Assembly (NCBI GenBank): GCA_002104935.1
Contig: MCGT01000008.1
Location: 124,001 to 188,000, forward strand
Length of the DNA: 64,000 nucleotides
From: Hesseltinella vesiculosa
Taxonomy: Eukaryota > Mucoromycota > Mucoromycetes > Mucorales > Cunninghamellaceae
Direction of reading: 5' to 3'
Shown: one piece after another, positions 1 through 12,647 of the stretch
Numbering within the stretch: the first letter of the stretch is position 1
Layout: each line of letters opens with the position of its first letter
The notes under the pieces: generated by a model
The model's input: only the letters and a program-made list of their open reading frames with translations
What the model was told of the DNA's origin: nothing
Databases searched by the model: none
Program-made: the position numbers and the translations under genes

Positions 1-640
1 TGCAACAAACAGTACGAGTAGCATGTGTTTTTTGCCACCAGCTTATTTTCAACTCTCCCTTGTTTGAACATGTGCCAGTGTTGTCTTCAATTTAACAAGT
101 ATATCGCCCTTTTTTTCTTTCTTTTTGATCCATCCCTTGGTCATGCAAAAAAAGATAGTCTGTGTTCAATGGAAAGACAGGCTTGCGTAACCTAGAGGCT
201 TGGTCGGAGCCATGCTTCGTTTTTTTTTTTTTGCATGAATTTCCAAGCGGGCATGAAAGCAAGCCAAAAGTCTAAATGGGGAGGGATGAATATAAAAAGT
301 TACTCCTTGTTCACTATTGAACGGTATAAAAAAAAGGACCCCTACAGAAAAAGGAGGTGAATGATGAAATGTTCATCCCATGGTCCTGCACTGTTCCATT
401 AAAATGCGAGTTTGTTGGCTTACTCCTTGCCTAGCAACCAATCAGCCAATCAGCGGCGTTTCTTCTGAGAAATAGAAAGAGGCGACTCAATTTTTTTTTC
501 TGTGGCCCTTTTTTTGTTTTCCCCCTTTTTTTGAAACGTCCTTTTTTCTTTGTTTTTTTTTATTTTCTCTCTCTCTTTTTCTTCCTCTCTCTTGTTATTA
601 CTCTAATCTCTTTACCCTTTGGTGACTTGGTGTGTTTATG
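1..640. other. Intergenic / upstream region without a gene
   Basis: No open reading frame of useful length or recognisable similarity is visible on either strand. The stretch is rich in poly-T and poly-A runs, with pyrimidine tracts that become dense from about 490 onward, as is usual upstream of fungal transcription starts. It probably holds the promoter and 5' leader of the zinc-finger gene that starts at 767. Confidence 0.5.
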
Positions 641-650
641 TGTATATAAT
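641..650 (+). promoter_or_regulatory. TATA-like element upstream of the zinc-finger gene
   Basis: The motif TGTATATAAT lies about 120 nt upstream of the ATG at 767 and follows a long CT-rich tract. Position and sequence fit a TATA box, but no transcription start can be read from DNA alone. Confidence 0.4.
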
Positions 651-766
651 CTCGAAAAAAAGCAACCAAATCAACCACCAAACTTATTGCATCCCGCTTT
701 TTTTTTTTAACCTTCCTCTCACTTTATTTTTTTTTTTCGCACCCCCCTTCATTGACCATCCATATT

Positions 767-1542
767 ATGTCGTCTTTACTTGTCAGCACAAAGCAATCAT
801 ATGAGCATAAACAAGAACAATCACCTACTGGTACACCTCTTCCACCTCCTTCTGGTAGCCATTTGCCGCCTTATTCGTCATATTATCCATACCCTCAGCA
901 GCCCATCGCTGCTGGTCATTATGGTGGTCAAGCCCCGCCCTTGCCTCCTCCTCTGTCACTCAATCATCCTCATCGCTTTGCTGCTCCAACCAACAAACAA
1001 GCCATGCAACGCATGTACCCGCCATCACTGCCTCCACCACTGTATGGGTATTATCCTCCCGCTGGGCTTCCTCCTCCTGAACTCTCCACACCCACCCCAC
1101 TCACCCCTAGTCAAAAAGTCAACTCGTCTACCCCGCCTACCAAACGTTCACAAACCAGCCGGGCCTCCAGTCGATCCAGCAAAGAAAAGCGTACCTTTGC
1201 CTGCCAAGTCGAGGGTTGTGGAAAGGTATTCAAACGCTCGGAACACCTCAAACGTCATATCCGTTCCATTCATACCAATGACAAACGTAAGTCTTTTCCC
1301 AGAGCCCAGGAAAAAAAAATGGTGTCAGTGATAATCGATATGTACAAATTAGGATGAGAAAGTGACTCTTTTTTTTTTTTTTGTGGTCTTTTACTCACAC
1401 ACATCTTTATTTGTTTCTCTCCCTCTTAGCCTTTGAATGTCCATACCAAGATTGCCAAAAACGATTCTCAAGATCCGACAACTTGAATCAACATATCCGC
1501 ATTCATCGTAATACAAACAAAGAATCTGTCAGTCCCTCTTAA
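767..1542 (+). CDS. C2H2 zinc-finger transcription factor, Msn2/Com2-like
   Basis: Two exons, 767-1286 and 1430-1542, give 210 residues. The N-terminal two thirds is low-complexity and rich in Pro, Ser and Tyr. The C-terminus (about residues 144-201) carries two adjacent C2H2 fingers joined by HTNDKPFEC, with the recognition stretches RSEHLKRH and RSDNLNQH. That pairing is typical of the Msn2/Msn4/Com2 and Seb1 group, which binds CCCCT-type stress elements. The intron (gtaag...ttag) splits the linker; unspliced reading would lose the second finger. The ATG at 752 is in frame and only five codons upstream; I chose 767. Family membership is firm. The stress-response role is inference, because close relatives also control morphology or metabolism. 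Confidence 0.87.
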
Positions 1543-1726
1543 AAAGTTACCATTGGCTCTTTCCATATTCCCCTTTTTCTCCCCATCTTCCATGGCATTG
1601 CAGCCGTTTTTTTCTTCTTCTGATCTCTTTCATGTTTTTTTCAAACAGGTAAAAAAAATAATGATGTCAATAAAAAAAAATAGGATGACCCTTGATAAAT
1701 TTAGGAATCCAAAGAATCTTTATTTT

Positions 1727-2200
1727 CTACGTTGCCACGAGCCTTGGTGAAATAAGGTTGAAAGGACGATCACTGCCTTTCTTGCGTTTCAGTCGATGGA
1801 GCCCGTGTAACAATAAATCCCGCTCTTTAACAATGGAAAGGGTCACCCTGTGACACATTCTTGAAAAGCTGAGTGGAGTGCCATGGCTGGTGGAATGGGT
1901 GTGGTAGAGGCTTTCAGTGATTTTCTTCATTTTCAGTCGATTCTGGCTGTGCCACTCTTGATCCTTTAGCCGATAGTCCTCCATGCGGTCGAGAATGGGT
2001 GCAAAGCGTTCTTGGTCTAGGTGGTCTTTGTCACGTACCACCGACGTCAAGCTTGTGATTGAGTGGTAGCTGACTCGTTGATTATCCCATCTTGGTGCAA
2101 ATCGTCGTAGTAATTCTTCCAATGCTGGTTCTGAGTATGCAGGTAGGTCTTCCTCTAACCTCATCAATTCCTCGTAGTGTGGTAAATCGTCTTGTAGCAT
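1727..2200 (-). CDS. Conserved-looking small protein of unknown function
   Basis: A 157-residue open frame rich in charged residues, starting MLQDDLPHYEEL and ending in a basic stretch with RLKRKKG. I recognise no domain; there is no signal peptide, membrane segment or clear coiled coil. The gene looks real because a good 5'-leader intron sits just before the ATG (about 2203-2272 on the minus strand, gtaag...catag), preceded by a TATA box near 2353. Its 3' end points at the zinc-finger gene with a short gap, so the two are convergent. Function unknown. Confidence 0.6.
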   Translation of the reverse strand: MLQDDLPHYEELMRLEEDLPAYSEPALEELLRRFAPRWDNQRVSYHSITSLTSVVRDKDHLDQERFAPILDRMEDYRLKDQEWHSQNRLKMKKITESLYHTHSTSHGTPLSFSRMCHRVTLSIVKERDLLLHGLHRLKRKKGSDRPFNLISPRLVAT

Positions 2201-2352
2201 GCCTATGAAAAAAAAAAGGTGAGCATTTTCCTAAAAATATAAACTCAGCCAGCCAACTCATCGTGGCCTTACCGAAATGAAAAGGATATATGAGCTAAGA
2301 AAGTGAAAAAGAGAGAGAGTGGAAAGAGCACAATAAGAAAAAAGCGGTGGCC

Positions 2353-2360
2353 TATTTATA
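2353..2360 (-). promoter_or_regulatory. TATA box for the small minus-strand gene
   Basis: On the minus strand this reads TATAAATA, about 150 nt upstream of the ATG at 2200 and about 80 nt upstream of the proposed leader intron. Sequence and distance suit a TATA element. Confidence 0.45.
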
Positions 2361-3127
2361 ATAAGGATCCCCTACAATAACCCCAAACTTGGCGTTTTTT
2401 TTTTTTTTTTTTGCACCACCATCTAAAACGGGTGTCATGGCGATTTACCTAGCACTTTCCGGCGAGAACCCATTAGGAAACAACAGATGGAAAACGAAAG
2501 CATGTTCCTGGATTTTTTTTATTCCACCCTCCCTGTTGTTAACTCAAACACATGATATCTCCCATTTATTTAGAATCTCATTCTTCTCCTTGAAAAAAAT
2601 CCAGTGAAATTCCTTTTCAATAAAGTGGGATGACTCTTGCTACGTAGAAAAAAAAAACACCGCTCGGCTCTTGCATTAGCGATTGTAGATCATTGCCCAA
2701 TTTCAGCGTGCTTTTGCTCCCAAAAAATGCATTTCATTAAAAATGTAGACCCATTTTTTCATTGTTTCTAATGGTCTTCTCCGAGACAGTAATGAAAAAG
2801 GAGCGAACAGCCAAGCTTCTTCCTTTTTCGCCCCTGGCAACCGAGATTTCATTGTCCGTTGAAAAAACAAATTGACCCCAGGGCATTCATGTGTTTTCTA
2901 TTGCCACCAGGTCCAACACCTGGATTTCTTTTAATGTCAAATGACCATGAACAAGAATTTGTTAAAAAAAAATAAATGAATAAATAAATGAGGCAAAGAG
3001 GAGGAAAAAAAAACGGGGAGATACACAAGAGAAAAATGAGGGGATACAAGAGAGGAGTCGAGAGATGAAAGAGAGAAAGAAAATGATAAAGATATGCCTT
3101 TTGAATACAACTTGAAAAAAATAAAAA
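2361..3127. other. Intergenic region
   Basis: No supported gene. It contains AT-rich and homopolymer stretches, and the short open frames look random (mostly Phe/Lys runs from poly-T/poly-A). It separates the promoter of the small minus-strand gene from the 3' end of TSR1. Confidence 0.5.
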
Positions 3128-5909
3128 CTATTCTACATCCATATCCATGGGTTTGTTCACCAATGGCACGGGTTGAGCATCCTTGATCAGGCCACCCTGA
3201 TACAGTTCGGTGTTCCATTTAGGGAACACACGCTTATACAGACTCAGCATCACCGTGTCTTGTTGTGTCATTGGCCCATCAAAGGTACATCGCATGTAAC
3301 CGTGCGTGCCGACCGAATCGCGAATGTGACCCACCCGGCCATACTTGGTTGTCAACTGCACAGGCTTGAACCATTCGATATCCTCCGAGTTGAAGAACAT
3401 GTAGCGGATCACAGCCGACCGTTTGTGAATACGATAGGGGTGACCACTGAGAATAATGCGTTTGGCAACAATGCGTTTGACATCTGTGTTGACAAAGGTG
3501 CCGGTGGATACCAGAATAGGTTCTGCGGATGGAGGGAAAAAGGGTTAGTTTTCCACGTGCCTCTCTCTCCTTTTTATTTACCATTGATATCATTGGATTC
3601 CTTGTACAGCATGCAAGGGACTTTGCCAAACACCACAGGACCATAGACAGTGGCTATGGAAGATCGACCCATTGGCAAAAAGCGGTCAAATTTGTGCACG
3701 TTGTTGGAGCCCTTGTTGGAGTTTTGGGAATAGATGGGTTGCACGCGGTAGCGACGGTAACCAAGATGCAGAATCATTGGGTCCTTGGAGCGCACAGGCT
3801 CTTCATAGGCATTGTCACGGGTGATTTGCAAGTTGAGCAGCGAGGTCTTGTGTTCATATTGCAACAGGCCAAAGACAACATAAGGGCGACGGGCATCGAA
3901 CATGTCTAACAAAAAAAAATCAGTCACCGCCTCTTTTTTTTTTTTTTTTTTTTTCATTGGTATTTTACCATAGGCACCCTTGGGCACATGCTGAATCCAA
4001 AGAGTGATACGGCGACCAGGCTTGACCTTGCCAACCACAGCTTGAGACACAATACGACTCTTTGTACGGGTAAAGTTTTCGAATTGGAAGATCCGGCTAT
4101 AGTCGACAGGCAAGTTTTCATAAGGGTCCCAGGGCGATGTACGGAACGATTGCAGGCCACGGTACCGAGCAAAACGTTGTCGCGCTTGCATGTGCATGGG
4201 TGTATCGATTTCATCAGGAAATTCATTATGGCCATCGAATTCTTCCTTGCGATTCTTCAAGTATTCTTCGTACCTAGAAGGGAATGATAAAAAAAAACGT
4301 GATTCGTCAGACTCACCTCTTCTTTTTCCTTTGCTTTGACTTACTGGCGTTGCTCTTCTTCCAAATCCAATTCATCTTCTTCTTGGTTGTCTGCCTTTTC
4401 CATTTCGATTTCTTCATATTCTTCATCACCCACGTCGCCGTTCATGGCGCCGGCTGGTTCGATGATATCGTCTTCATAATCTTCTTGGTCGACTGTCATG
4501 GCTTGATCTTCATCTTCGTCTTCGTCGCTGTAAAAATCATCGTCTTCTTCATCAACAATCCATGCTGCTTGATAGGCAGACGTCCCTTTGGGCACACGCT
4601 TCTTGGTGCTGGCCTGGTCTTGTTGCATGCGACGCACACGTTCTAATAAAAATGGTTTGAATCGCCGTTCTCTCTTTTTTTTTTTTTTTTTTTCTCGTCT
4701 GGCATCATTACCATCGGCTTCGGCCAATTCTTCTTCGGTGGGCCAGGTTTGTTCGTTCTCCATAAAGTCCGGTTCATTTTCAGCAATCAAATCATCCTGT
4801 TCACCGGGTAGTGGGGTATCCAGCACTTGTGTGTCTTGCTCCATTGCATTGTTGCTGTCATGACCAAGGTCGGCTGAGGTGATTTGTTGGATTTGGAAGT
4901 CGCCATAGTTTTGCAAATGCACTAAACGATTGGCATTGAAGGGGTTGCCCCGGGCATAACCTGTCACCTTCAACAAGCCAGTTTCCTAAGATGGGATCAG
5001 AAGCGATCAGGACAAGTGCGTGCGAAGATTTTTTTTTTCCAAAGGCACTCTTACCTCATTTTCAGGTTCAAAAGTGACTTCGTCTGCAAGCATATAGGGT
5101 CGGAGATCACGCCACACCAAAGGCTTGGGGCGTTGCGAGGTCAAGAAACGCAAGACATTCATGGCGTCGCTGGGCGTATCCAAAGAGTACAAGTGCTGCT
5201 GTTCAGGGAAGAATTGCTGAACAAAGGCCAACAAGGATTTCTTCACACTGACGTGGTTCTTGGCTGGCACATTGGACAAATGCTATTTCCACCAAAAAAA
5301 AAAAGGACAGTGTTAGGGTGTGTCTGTTGTCGGACGCGTTTCTCTGTCATCTACCTGGACCACAGGAACAACGTTGACAAGACCTTGGTTCAAGATACCA
5401 AGCAAGCAGTTGATGCCAAACGAATCGACTTCAACATCGGCAGACAGCAGCAGAATGGCATAGTCGGCCACCTTGAAGGCATCCATGACATCCAAGAAGT
5501 TGCGGCGCAGAGGGAACAGCTGCAGCTTTTGCTTGAAACGCTCGGCATGTAACACATTGGGCACGGAGGGATCGGCTGGAGGAGTAAGATCAAGCGTTTG
5601 GTACAGGCCGGCAATGGCGCGGTCACTATCGGAATCGGGGCACAGGTTCAGGATAGGGACAATTTTGGGTGCGCCAGTACGGCCTTCAAAAATACGATGC
5701 ATACGGGTGACTTCATCCCGCTTCTTTTGCTGCAACATTTTGGCAGCGTGACGACGATCGGTCTTGGATTGCGTTTTCAGGCCACTTTGCTTGATGGGCG
5801 CGCGGTTGACCTTGCCCTTGGACTTTTCTTTCAAAGTCCCTTTGCTGGCATGCCGCGACTTGAACGGCTTGTTCGATTGGTGCATCGATCCGGCACGATG
5901 GCGATGCAT
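3128..5909 (-). CDS. TSR1: Ribosome biogenesis factor Tsr1
   Basis: Seven exons (5909-5355, 5282-5055, 4985-4712, 4642-4345, 4273-3969, 3905-3582, 3522-3128) join to 792 residues, matching the roughly 790 of yeast Tsr1. Landmarks: the basic N-terminus with NKPFKSRHASKG, the G-like domain with SADVEVDSFG, a strongly acidic insert encoded by exon 4, and the C-terminal block with YMRCTFDGPM and VFPKWNTELY. Tsr1 is a GTPase-like but GTP-free relative of Bms1 that sits on pre-40S particles and is needed for 20S pre-rRNA maturation. All introns are GT-AG. Intron 3 is 69 nt and has no stop in frame, so its retention would keep the frame open. The gene shares a 202-nt head-to-head promoter with the WD40 gene. 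Confidence 0.95.
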
Positions 5910-6111
5910 GCTGATTATATAGAGTTGAGGTGAAAGGAAGAGAGAGAGAGAGAAAAAAAAAAAAAAGAAAACTGGGTGCGGAAGTGGCAGTAAAAAAAAA
6001 AAAAAAAGCCACCGTCAAGACCGCCCTCAGCCAATCAATGCCGCCTGCGGTCTGGCTTTATTTTTTTCATGCAAATGAAAGGGCTTTTGCTTCTTTTTCT
6101 GTCTATTCCTC
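5910..6111. promoter_or_regulatory. Shared promoter between TSR1 and the WD40 gene
   Basis: The 202 nt between two divergent start codons. It contains GA/CT-rich and poly-A/T tracts. No single TATA box stands out, so both promoters are probably nucleosome-depleted poly(dA:dT) types. Confidence 0.5.
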
Positions 6112-7692
6112 ATGGCTGTGCTCACCCCAAGTCAACAACTCAAGGGCCATACAGCCCCAGTTCTCTGCCTTGCCCATCAGAAAGAAAGTTGCCTCGGCCC
6201 TTCCGTTTTAGCATCTGGCGCTGGTAAGTTGACAGGCTCATGCGTTCTTTCTTGCTGGACTCCTTTTTTTTTTGGCAGAGGACAACACATGTCGTCTATG
6301 GGATTTACGGACCCATCGCGCCGTCAAGGGAATCAAGAACTTAGATGACCCTGTAATACCTGCATTCATTTGTCCGGAGGTAATAGCTGACATCTCGGTT
6401 TGCATAGGTCACCAGCATCGCTTTTCCCAGTCCTGACACGCCGTTGTTGTACCTGTCCTCTGGAACAAAGGTAATCAGGTCTACAGTCTCTCATCCTTCG
6501 AATAACCTTTTTTTTTTTTTTCTTATTACCTCGAATAGGTGCTGACCTATGACCTGCGCCAGCCAGGCATGATTTTAACCGAAGCCCTGCGCGAATATAA
6601 CTTTAGCAACGACGAAATCAATGCTGTAAGTGGTGCTTCCACGGTGAAAGTGAAACCAAAAAGATAGAGTCCACGTGACATCTCTTTGGTTAGATTGCTA
6701 TTAACAAGAAGAACAGTTTCCTGGCCACGGCCGACGACGAAGGTGACGTCCACATCGGTGAGTCATCACGAACACATCCACCAAAAAAAAAAAAAAAAAC
6801 TTAAACATTCTTTTAGTGGATTTGTCGACACATAAGCTTTACAAGAAGCAGATCAAGAGCCACTCCAGTGTAAGTGAAATTCCAGCAGAAGGAATGTGAT
6901 CTAATTGAGCTCGTCGTGTTTTGTTTATCAAGATCTGCATGTCTGTCAAGTTTCATCCTCGGAAAGCCTGGGAGGGCAAGTCTTAAAAAAGAGACGATTT
7001 TGACCTGACGTTTTTTTTTTCCATGATAGTTTGGTCTGGGGGTTCTGACAGCAAAGTGATCCATCGAGATTTTTCAAAGGGCAGGCCGTTGGATATCTTC
7101 AATATGGGTAAGATTTTGGTAGGCTTTGTAACAGATTCCCACCTGTCTCGTTCTTTTTATTCTTATGATTGATAGCTGACATTGCGCCTTCCTCGAATCA
7201 AATGTTCAACCCTCCTTTTGTATATGCCCTGGATGTGTCTCCTCACGGTGACTGGCTTGCTGCGGGTCTGGGTGACGCTTCTATTCAGTTGGTCCAGCTG
7301 ACGGATCAAAAGTATCGTGCTTTGCCTAACGCTGAACTGGGGCCTCGTTTGCTAGATGGTCATTCCTACATGGTGAGCTGCCTGTAAGTTGATACTTTCT
7401 GGAAAGTGAGCGCTGCAAGGGGTTGACGCTTTCACACAGGTCATTTTTTGCTTCCAACGACAACGACGAACCTTTTCTGCTCTCTGGATCCGCCAACGGG
7501 TCTCTGGCATTGTGGGACTTGAAGGACGCAACATTGCAGCACACATTTGAGATGGATCCAGCCTCCATGACCCGGCTCAACGCGGTGCTGGCTTTGCCTG
7601 GTACCAGTGGTGAGCAACAGCAATGTGTTGCTGCCGGTGTCCTGGGCGCCCAAGGCACCCAGGGGGCTCTGAATGTGTACAATCTCTTCTAG
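6112..7692 (+). CDS. WD40-repeat protein, WDR53-like (candidate CRL4 receptor)
   Basis: Ten exons (6112-6223, 6279-6352, 6408-6470, 6539-6625, 6694-6757, 6817-6869, 6933-6975, 7030-7107, 7176-7383, 7440-7692) give 344 residues of WD40 repeats, close to human WDR53 (about 358). Repeats carry CRLWDLRTHR, TADDEGDVHI, VWSGGSDSKV and SGSANGSLALWDL. The WDLR is a WDxR motif, which in human DCAF proteins contacts DDB1 in CUL4 ligases. Intron 7 (6976-7029) appears to be a GC-AG intron (gcaagt...gatag); using it joins the frame as WEVWSGGSD, which no GT site there achieves. Intron 2 could begin at 6353; the alternative donor leaves only 28 nt and is unlikely. WDR53 identity is a best guess among WD40 proteins. 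Confidence 0.8.
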
Positions 7693-7896
7693 AAAAATAA
7701 ATCCACCCTTTTCATCAACCTTTCCCGAAATGCAAACTGCCGCACACCCCTCCCTTCTTTGATCTTACGCCCCTCGGTTTGAAATAAATCTACCACGCAA
7801 GCATGCATTTATTGCTAAAGACGAGTTGGTTTGATGGAAAAAAAAAGTTGATAGGTATAAAAGTGTAATGTACAAAAGAAATACAAACCGCATTGT
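7693..7896. terminator. Convergent 3' region
   Basis: The 204 nt between the stop codons of two convergent genes. It holds AATAAA-like signals (AAATAAATC shortly after the plus-strand stop, and again near 7784). Overlapping 3' ends are likely; the exact cleavage sites are not visible. Confidence 0.4.
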
Positions 7897-10800
7897 TTAG
7901 GATTTCGCTAGAGCCGTGCTGGGAGGAGACACGGTATCCGGGCTGGTGACATAGGCAGAGGAGGCCATGGGCAGGATGCGCTGCTGCTGCTCAATGAAAA
8001 AGGTAGCAGTTTTGGACTTGGGTTTGATCAGGATTTGCTGAGCGCTATTGACATAGACCGTGGCGGCAAAGATATCGGCTGCGGTCGACGACACACGGAC
8101 AGGTGGCAAGAGAAGGTTGCCAGTTTTGAGAGGAACCAGCTGCAAAGCAAACTCTTTGGTTTCACCGGGCTAAAAAAGAAAAAAAAGACAGGGTTGATTC
8201 ACATCAACTGTCGCCTATTGGACACACCAACTTACCTTGGAGGTGAACCGCAATCGGCGTTTGCCAGACAACAGCCAGTTTTCATAGTCGATGTCGATGT
8301 CGTAGGTAAACTCTTGCGCCTCATGTTGTTTATCCTCAGTGCACCAGTACGTGGACTGTGTCACTCGCAATGTGCAAGGGCAAGCTTCCGAGACAATCAA
8401 ACCATCCTTGTTCTGAGGCAAGAGCAGTTCCGCAGTATGCATGATCTATAGGCAAAAAAAGAGAGGAGTCAGCCGAGCGAATGCATATATATATATATAT
8501 TTTTACCTTGGAAACAGGCACGTCAAGTGGGAAGGAGATCGCGAACACAGGGCTGTCGGCAGGGGTGTAGGTTCGGACCATTTTCATGGTGATGGCTTCG
8601 TGTTCTTCAAAAAAGGCTTCGATGAGATCCAGGAGTTCCACCTTGGTTTTCAGATCGCGGTGCAGTAAAAAGGATTCACACAGCTCAGCATCAAAGTCGT
8701 CCAAATGCGCCACGTCCATCAGGCCATAGCCACTGTAATCAACAGACGACAAAAATGCTTCACGGACCTTGCCAAATACATAAGCAAAGTGCTGGCCGAG
8801 ATTGTGCTCGCGTAGTTTCTTTTCTAAAATCATGCCCACGCTAGTTTCCACCTCTGGTGTACAAGAAAAGAGGCACTGAGTCATCAGAAATTTGGCCCGC
8901 TCTTCTCGATTTCATACCGGTTTTCAAGGTTCTGTACTTGACATTGAATTGGACTTTGGGTCGTTCGACAACGCCTTCATCTACAGCAACATTCGATATC
9001 AAGCCTTTTGTTTTTTTTTTTTTTTTTTTTTTTTTACCTTGGTTGGCGTCACTGCGTTTGACAAGTTTGTAGACAAACGTGGCGTTTTGCTTGGGAAAGA
9101 GGGTCTGCAAGAGAGATGGAAGATGAGCCAAGTGGCGCCGGGCTTTTTTTTTTTTTTTTTTTTTTTTTGCAACATACCAGGTCCCATTCATTGACTTCGG
9201 ATTGGCTTTCAACTGCATATGTCTTGGAAGGCAAAAGGTCGGATCCGAGAATGCGTACAGGAAGGTGGCCATTGCAACACAATTCCACCTTGAGGAAAAT
9301 ACTACGCCGAATACAAAGCTGGTGAGATAAAAGGGTGGGAGGGTGATTTTTTGCCTGCCACCTTACCAAGTTTCTCGGAAAATACTGGATTCAGTCACGG
9401 AGAGAGGAATCGCCACGGGCACAGTGTCAGCAGATACAAATTGGAAGTGGTCATCACCATTTGAATAAGCAACAGTGGTCTTGATCTAAGTGCAAGCGAG
9501 AATGGTAAGTCGTTGACCACCAGGTGCTATAAAGACTTACGCGATAGTCATATTCGCTGTAACCACTTTCGTAATAGACCAAAAGATCGAGCTGATCCTG
9601 AGGGTCGAGGGCAGGCAAGTCGATGGTATGGTCGTCATGCATGTCCAAGTTGATGGCTTTGGTAGTACCATCTTTCGAGGTCAGCGTGGCAGTGACTTGT
9701 TCGGAGCGTGCCAATTCCAATCCATCCGCTTGGGGCTCGAGATGAAGCGTTCCCTTGGTCACGCTGCTCTGTCTTGCTTGTACCTTGACCGCAAAAGGTT
9801 GCCGTTCGCCGAGGCATACTAACAAAGATGAAAAAAAAAAGGAAGGCTTAGCATGAAATCAGGAAGGCCACTAGTTTTATACCTTGATTGGGCTGGGCGA
9901 CAGAGGCCAGCAGGCGGTTCGGATCGTGGTTGAGGCGGATGACTTTCTTCTTCTGGCCGGCAGTCATAAACATTTGTTGAAACACCAGTTTGCCAATCGC
10001 CAGTTCACAAGATTCCACAACATAATTGCCACTCGTAGAGATCTACCGCAGCATGAGTTGGGTGCCTCTGATCAAAATCGATGTTCTGCTTACATTGCTG
10101 GTCAAACAAAATGTATTGACGCCAGGTTGCAGGACTTGCTCGTTGATGTAGAATACAACTTCCTCGGGGTCATTGCCCACTAGCTTCAAGGCCAGCGAGT
10201 CGTAGGTCAATTCCTAGAAAAAAAAATAACAATAGAGCATCAACGCTGGTTGGTACTGTAGTCAAACACTTACCTTGGATAGATGGTTTTCAATGGTCAC
10301 TTCGATCTGAGTGCTTTCCATTTCCTCTTCATCCTTGATGGATACAACAGACATGGACAAGATGGGTGTAAACGGCCGCTTGATGCCTAGAGGAGGGGGG
10401 GGGGGTAAGTAAGGATGCCTTGGCTCTTTTTCATTTTCCGCTCGCCGTGCCTTTGTCTAGCTTGTGCACATTTTCTAGCAGTTCATTAGCGTAGAAGAGG
10501 GCCTGGTCAGACGACAGCCATTTGCAATTCTTGAGTAGAGCCAGGACAGATTCCACATACTGGTCGATTCTCAGCAGTCGCTTTTGAGAGTCGGCACATT
10601 TGATCAGCAGCCCGTTTTCAATGAAGCTCCAGTCCTGTTCGCCATATCGCCAGATGACCGATTCAAATATCCGCACCGCCTCGTCGTATTTTTCACGGAT
10701 ACTGATATATATACATTGTTAGACATGCGAGCGAGCGGGGATAAGAAAAAAACACTTACTATTTCAATGAGGCGATGTCGCCATGAACGCTAAGACCGGC

Positions 10801-12647
10801 TCGACTTCGACCGCTTGCGTCATAGCTCTTGATAGCACGCGTGCTAAGGGCCTATTTAAGAAAAGACGGCCGTCAGCTAATGAAAAGAACACCAGGCACA
10901 CTCAGGCGACTGACCATGTACATCTTGTCAAATGCGTCGACGGACGTCAAGGCTTCCAAAAGTTTTTGGTTGGTGATGCCTCCGGCCGCAGGGGCTTCCT
11001 TGCTTGCCCGTGGGTCCAAATGAATGGCAAAGGGAGGTGTGTCGGGTAAATGGCCCTGCAGCACGCCTAGTTTATCCAGCTAGGAGAAAAAGAAGGAACC
11101 ATGAGATCCTTGCCTTGGCACAGCCATGCATCCTCCTTGTTTCGCGCTTACTTGGCGACGTGCACACAACAAGATGTCAGCCTTGACGGCATTATAAGGA
11201 ACGATGAATTCAGGATCGTTTGCCGCGAGCTGGATTGCCACCGGTTCACATTCGTTCACAACATTCATGCATGCCGAGAAGACCCAGGACTCTAAAAAGT
11301 AAGGAATCAAGTTATCCTGCAAAACAAGACACGTGAGATCAGGTTGACAGACAAAACAGATACCAGTTATCGGCTTTACCTTGTTGTCACAGATCGAGGG
11401 GATAAAGGTAGTGATGAAGAACTGGGCGCGAGAATACACATCGATGACGCGGTGCAATTTAAGGAGCATGGAGCACTGGCGAGCAAAGAGATAGCATCGG
11501 AAATCAAAGACGGAGATGATGTTCTTATTTGTCAAGTCACGGTAATCCTTGCGCTTGAAGTTGAGAATGCTGCCGCTGTCGTCTTCGGGGTCGGTGCCAC
11601 CGAAATGTCCAAACCAAGCAAGTGCTTTGTCTATGTCGCATAAAAAAAAAAAAAAAAACTGGCATGAGCAGGTGAGAAAGGATAGGACGTGCTTTACCTC
11701 TTAGGACCTGGAAAAAGGAGGCTTCAAGCTCGTCGTACTGGATCAAGGCATCTTCGTATAGAGTCATGATTTCAAAAGACTGGGCTAACCCTTCCTATAA
11801 AATGGTCAGGCTGTAAGTGAAAATGGCTGTGGAGGCAGGTTGTCAGTACTTTAAGGATAAAAAATGTGCAGTAGTTCCAGCCAGGCATATGGCGTTGCAT
11901 GTCTAAACGGCGCGTGTCTTCCTGGATTTGCAATACTTGCAAATCAAAGCTTGCCAGGATACTATCCTTCATCCTTTCGATGAACGTTGTCCACAGCTCA
12001 GATGTGGGGCCATCGACATCGTTCAGGCGAAGATAAACACATCTGCAAAAGAAACGAACGGTTGAGTTGAGATTGGAGCCAGGAAAAACAGTACATTACC
12101 TCTCCTGCTTGCCGATATTGTAGTCTGTGCGAATCTTGTCATACACGGACGCTTTCAGTCCCAAGTAGGTATTTGATTTTTTTGCCTCAGGGTTGGCCAC
12201 ATAGACAATCAGCCATTCTTGGCTTTTCTTGCTTTGGATAATGTCCATCCATGAGCGTATTTGCTGTCGTACTTTGGTTTTGTAGGCCTCGTTGTCCTAA
12301 TAACAAAAGGATGAGACTGAGTGGATGTTGGAGGGCAGCCGCATTACATCACAGGAAACAAAGTACAAATTCAAAAACGTGGTTTGCGTATGGGACAGAG
12401 GCTGAGGCACCTGTTCAAAGTTGAAGCGTTTCAGGTCGACTTCCAAAGAATGAATATGGCGTTCAGAGCGTTGATTGGAAGAATGCCATACAAGGTTCTT
12501 CAGCGGCAGCCTGGAGGAGAGATCATCTGCCACCAAAGGCCATACGCCGTATTCATCACAATCTAAAGTATTAAGTCAGCATCAAGTATCTATAGGCTAT
12601 TGCTGAGCATTTGTCTTACATGTCACCGTCACTTTCTTGCCACTCAT
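7897..12647 (-). CDS. TRS130: TRAPP II complex subunit TRAPPC10 / Trs130
   Basis: Twenty-one exons give about 1175 residues, between yeast Trs130 (about 1100) and human TRAPPC10 (about 1260). Exon starts descend: 12647, 12562, 12296, 12042, 11794, 11630, 11316, 11079, 10851, 10701, 10386, 10213, 10042, 9818, 9485, 9301, 9104, 8980, 8853, 8445, 8169. Landmarks are VTYCDEYGVWP with SRLPLKNLVWH at the N-terminus, the central ISVFDFRCYLFARQC and DALIQYDELEASF, and C-terminal beta-sandwich segments such as FLKVELCCNGHLPVR. TRAPP II is the Golgi exchange factor for Rab11/Ypt31-type GTPases. The first exon is only 28 nt. Intron 10 (10387-10450) has no GT donor; the best reading is GC (AAAG/gcacgg) and the intron contains a 13-nt C run. 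Exon 16 needs the second of two nearby acceptors. Confidence 0.93.

Noticed and set aside
3173..3646. Plus-strand open frame of 157 codons
   Set aside because: It lies antisense to TSR1 exons, whose protein is clearly conserved; no motif of its own.
9302..9366. TRAPPC10 exon 16 starting at the first CAG acceptor
   Set aside because: That join puts the exon in the wrong frame; the acceptor 17 nt further (GCGTAG) gives RETCIFLKVEL, which fits the family.
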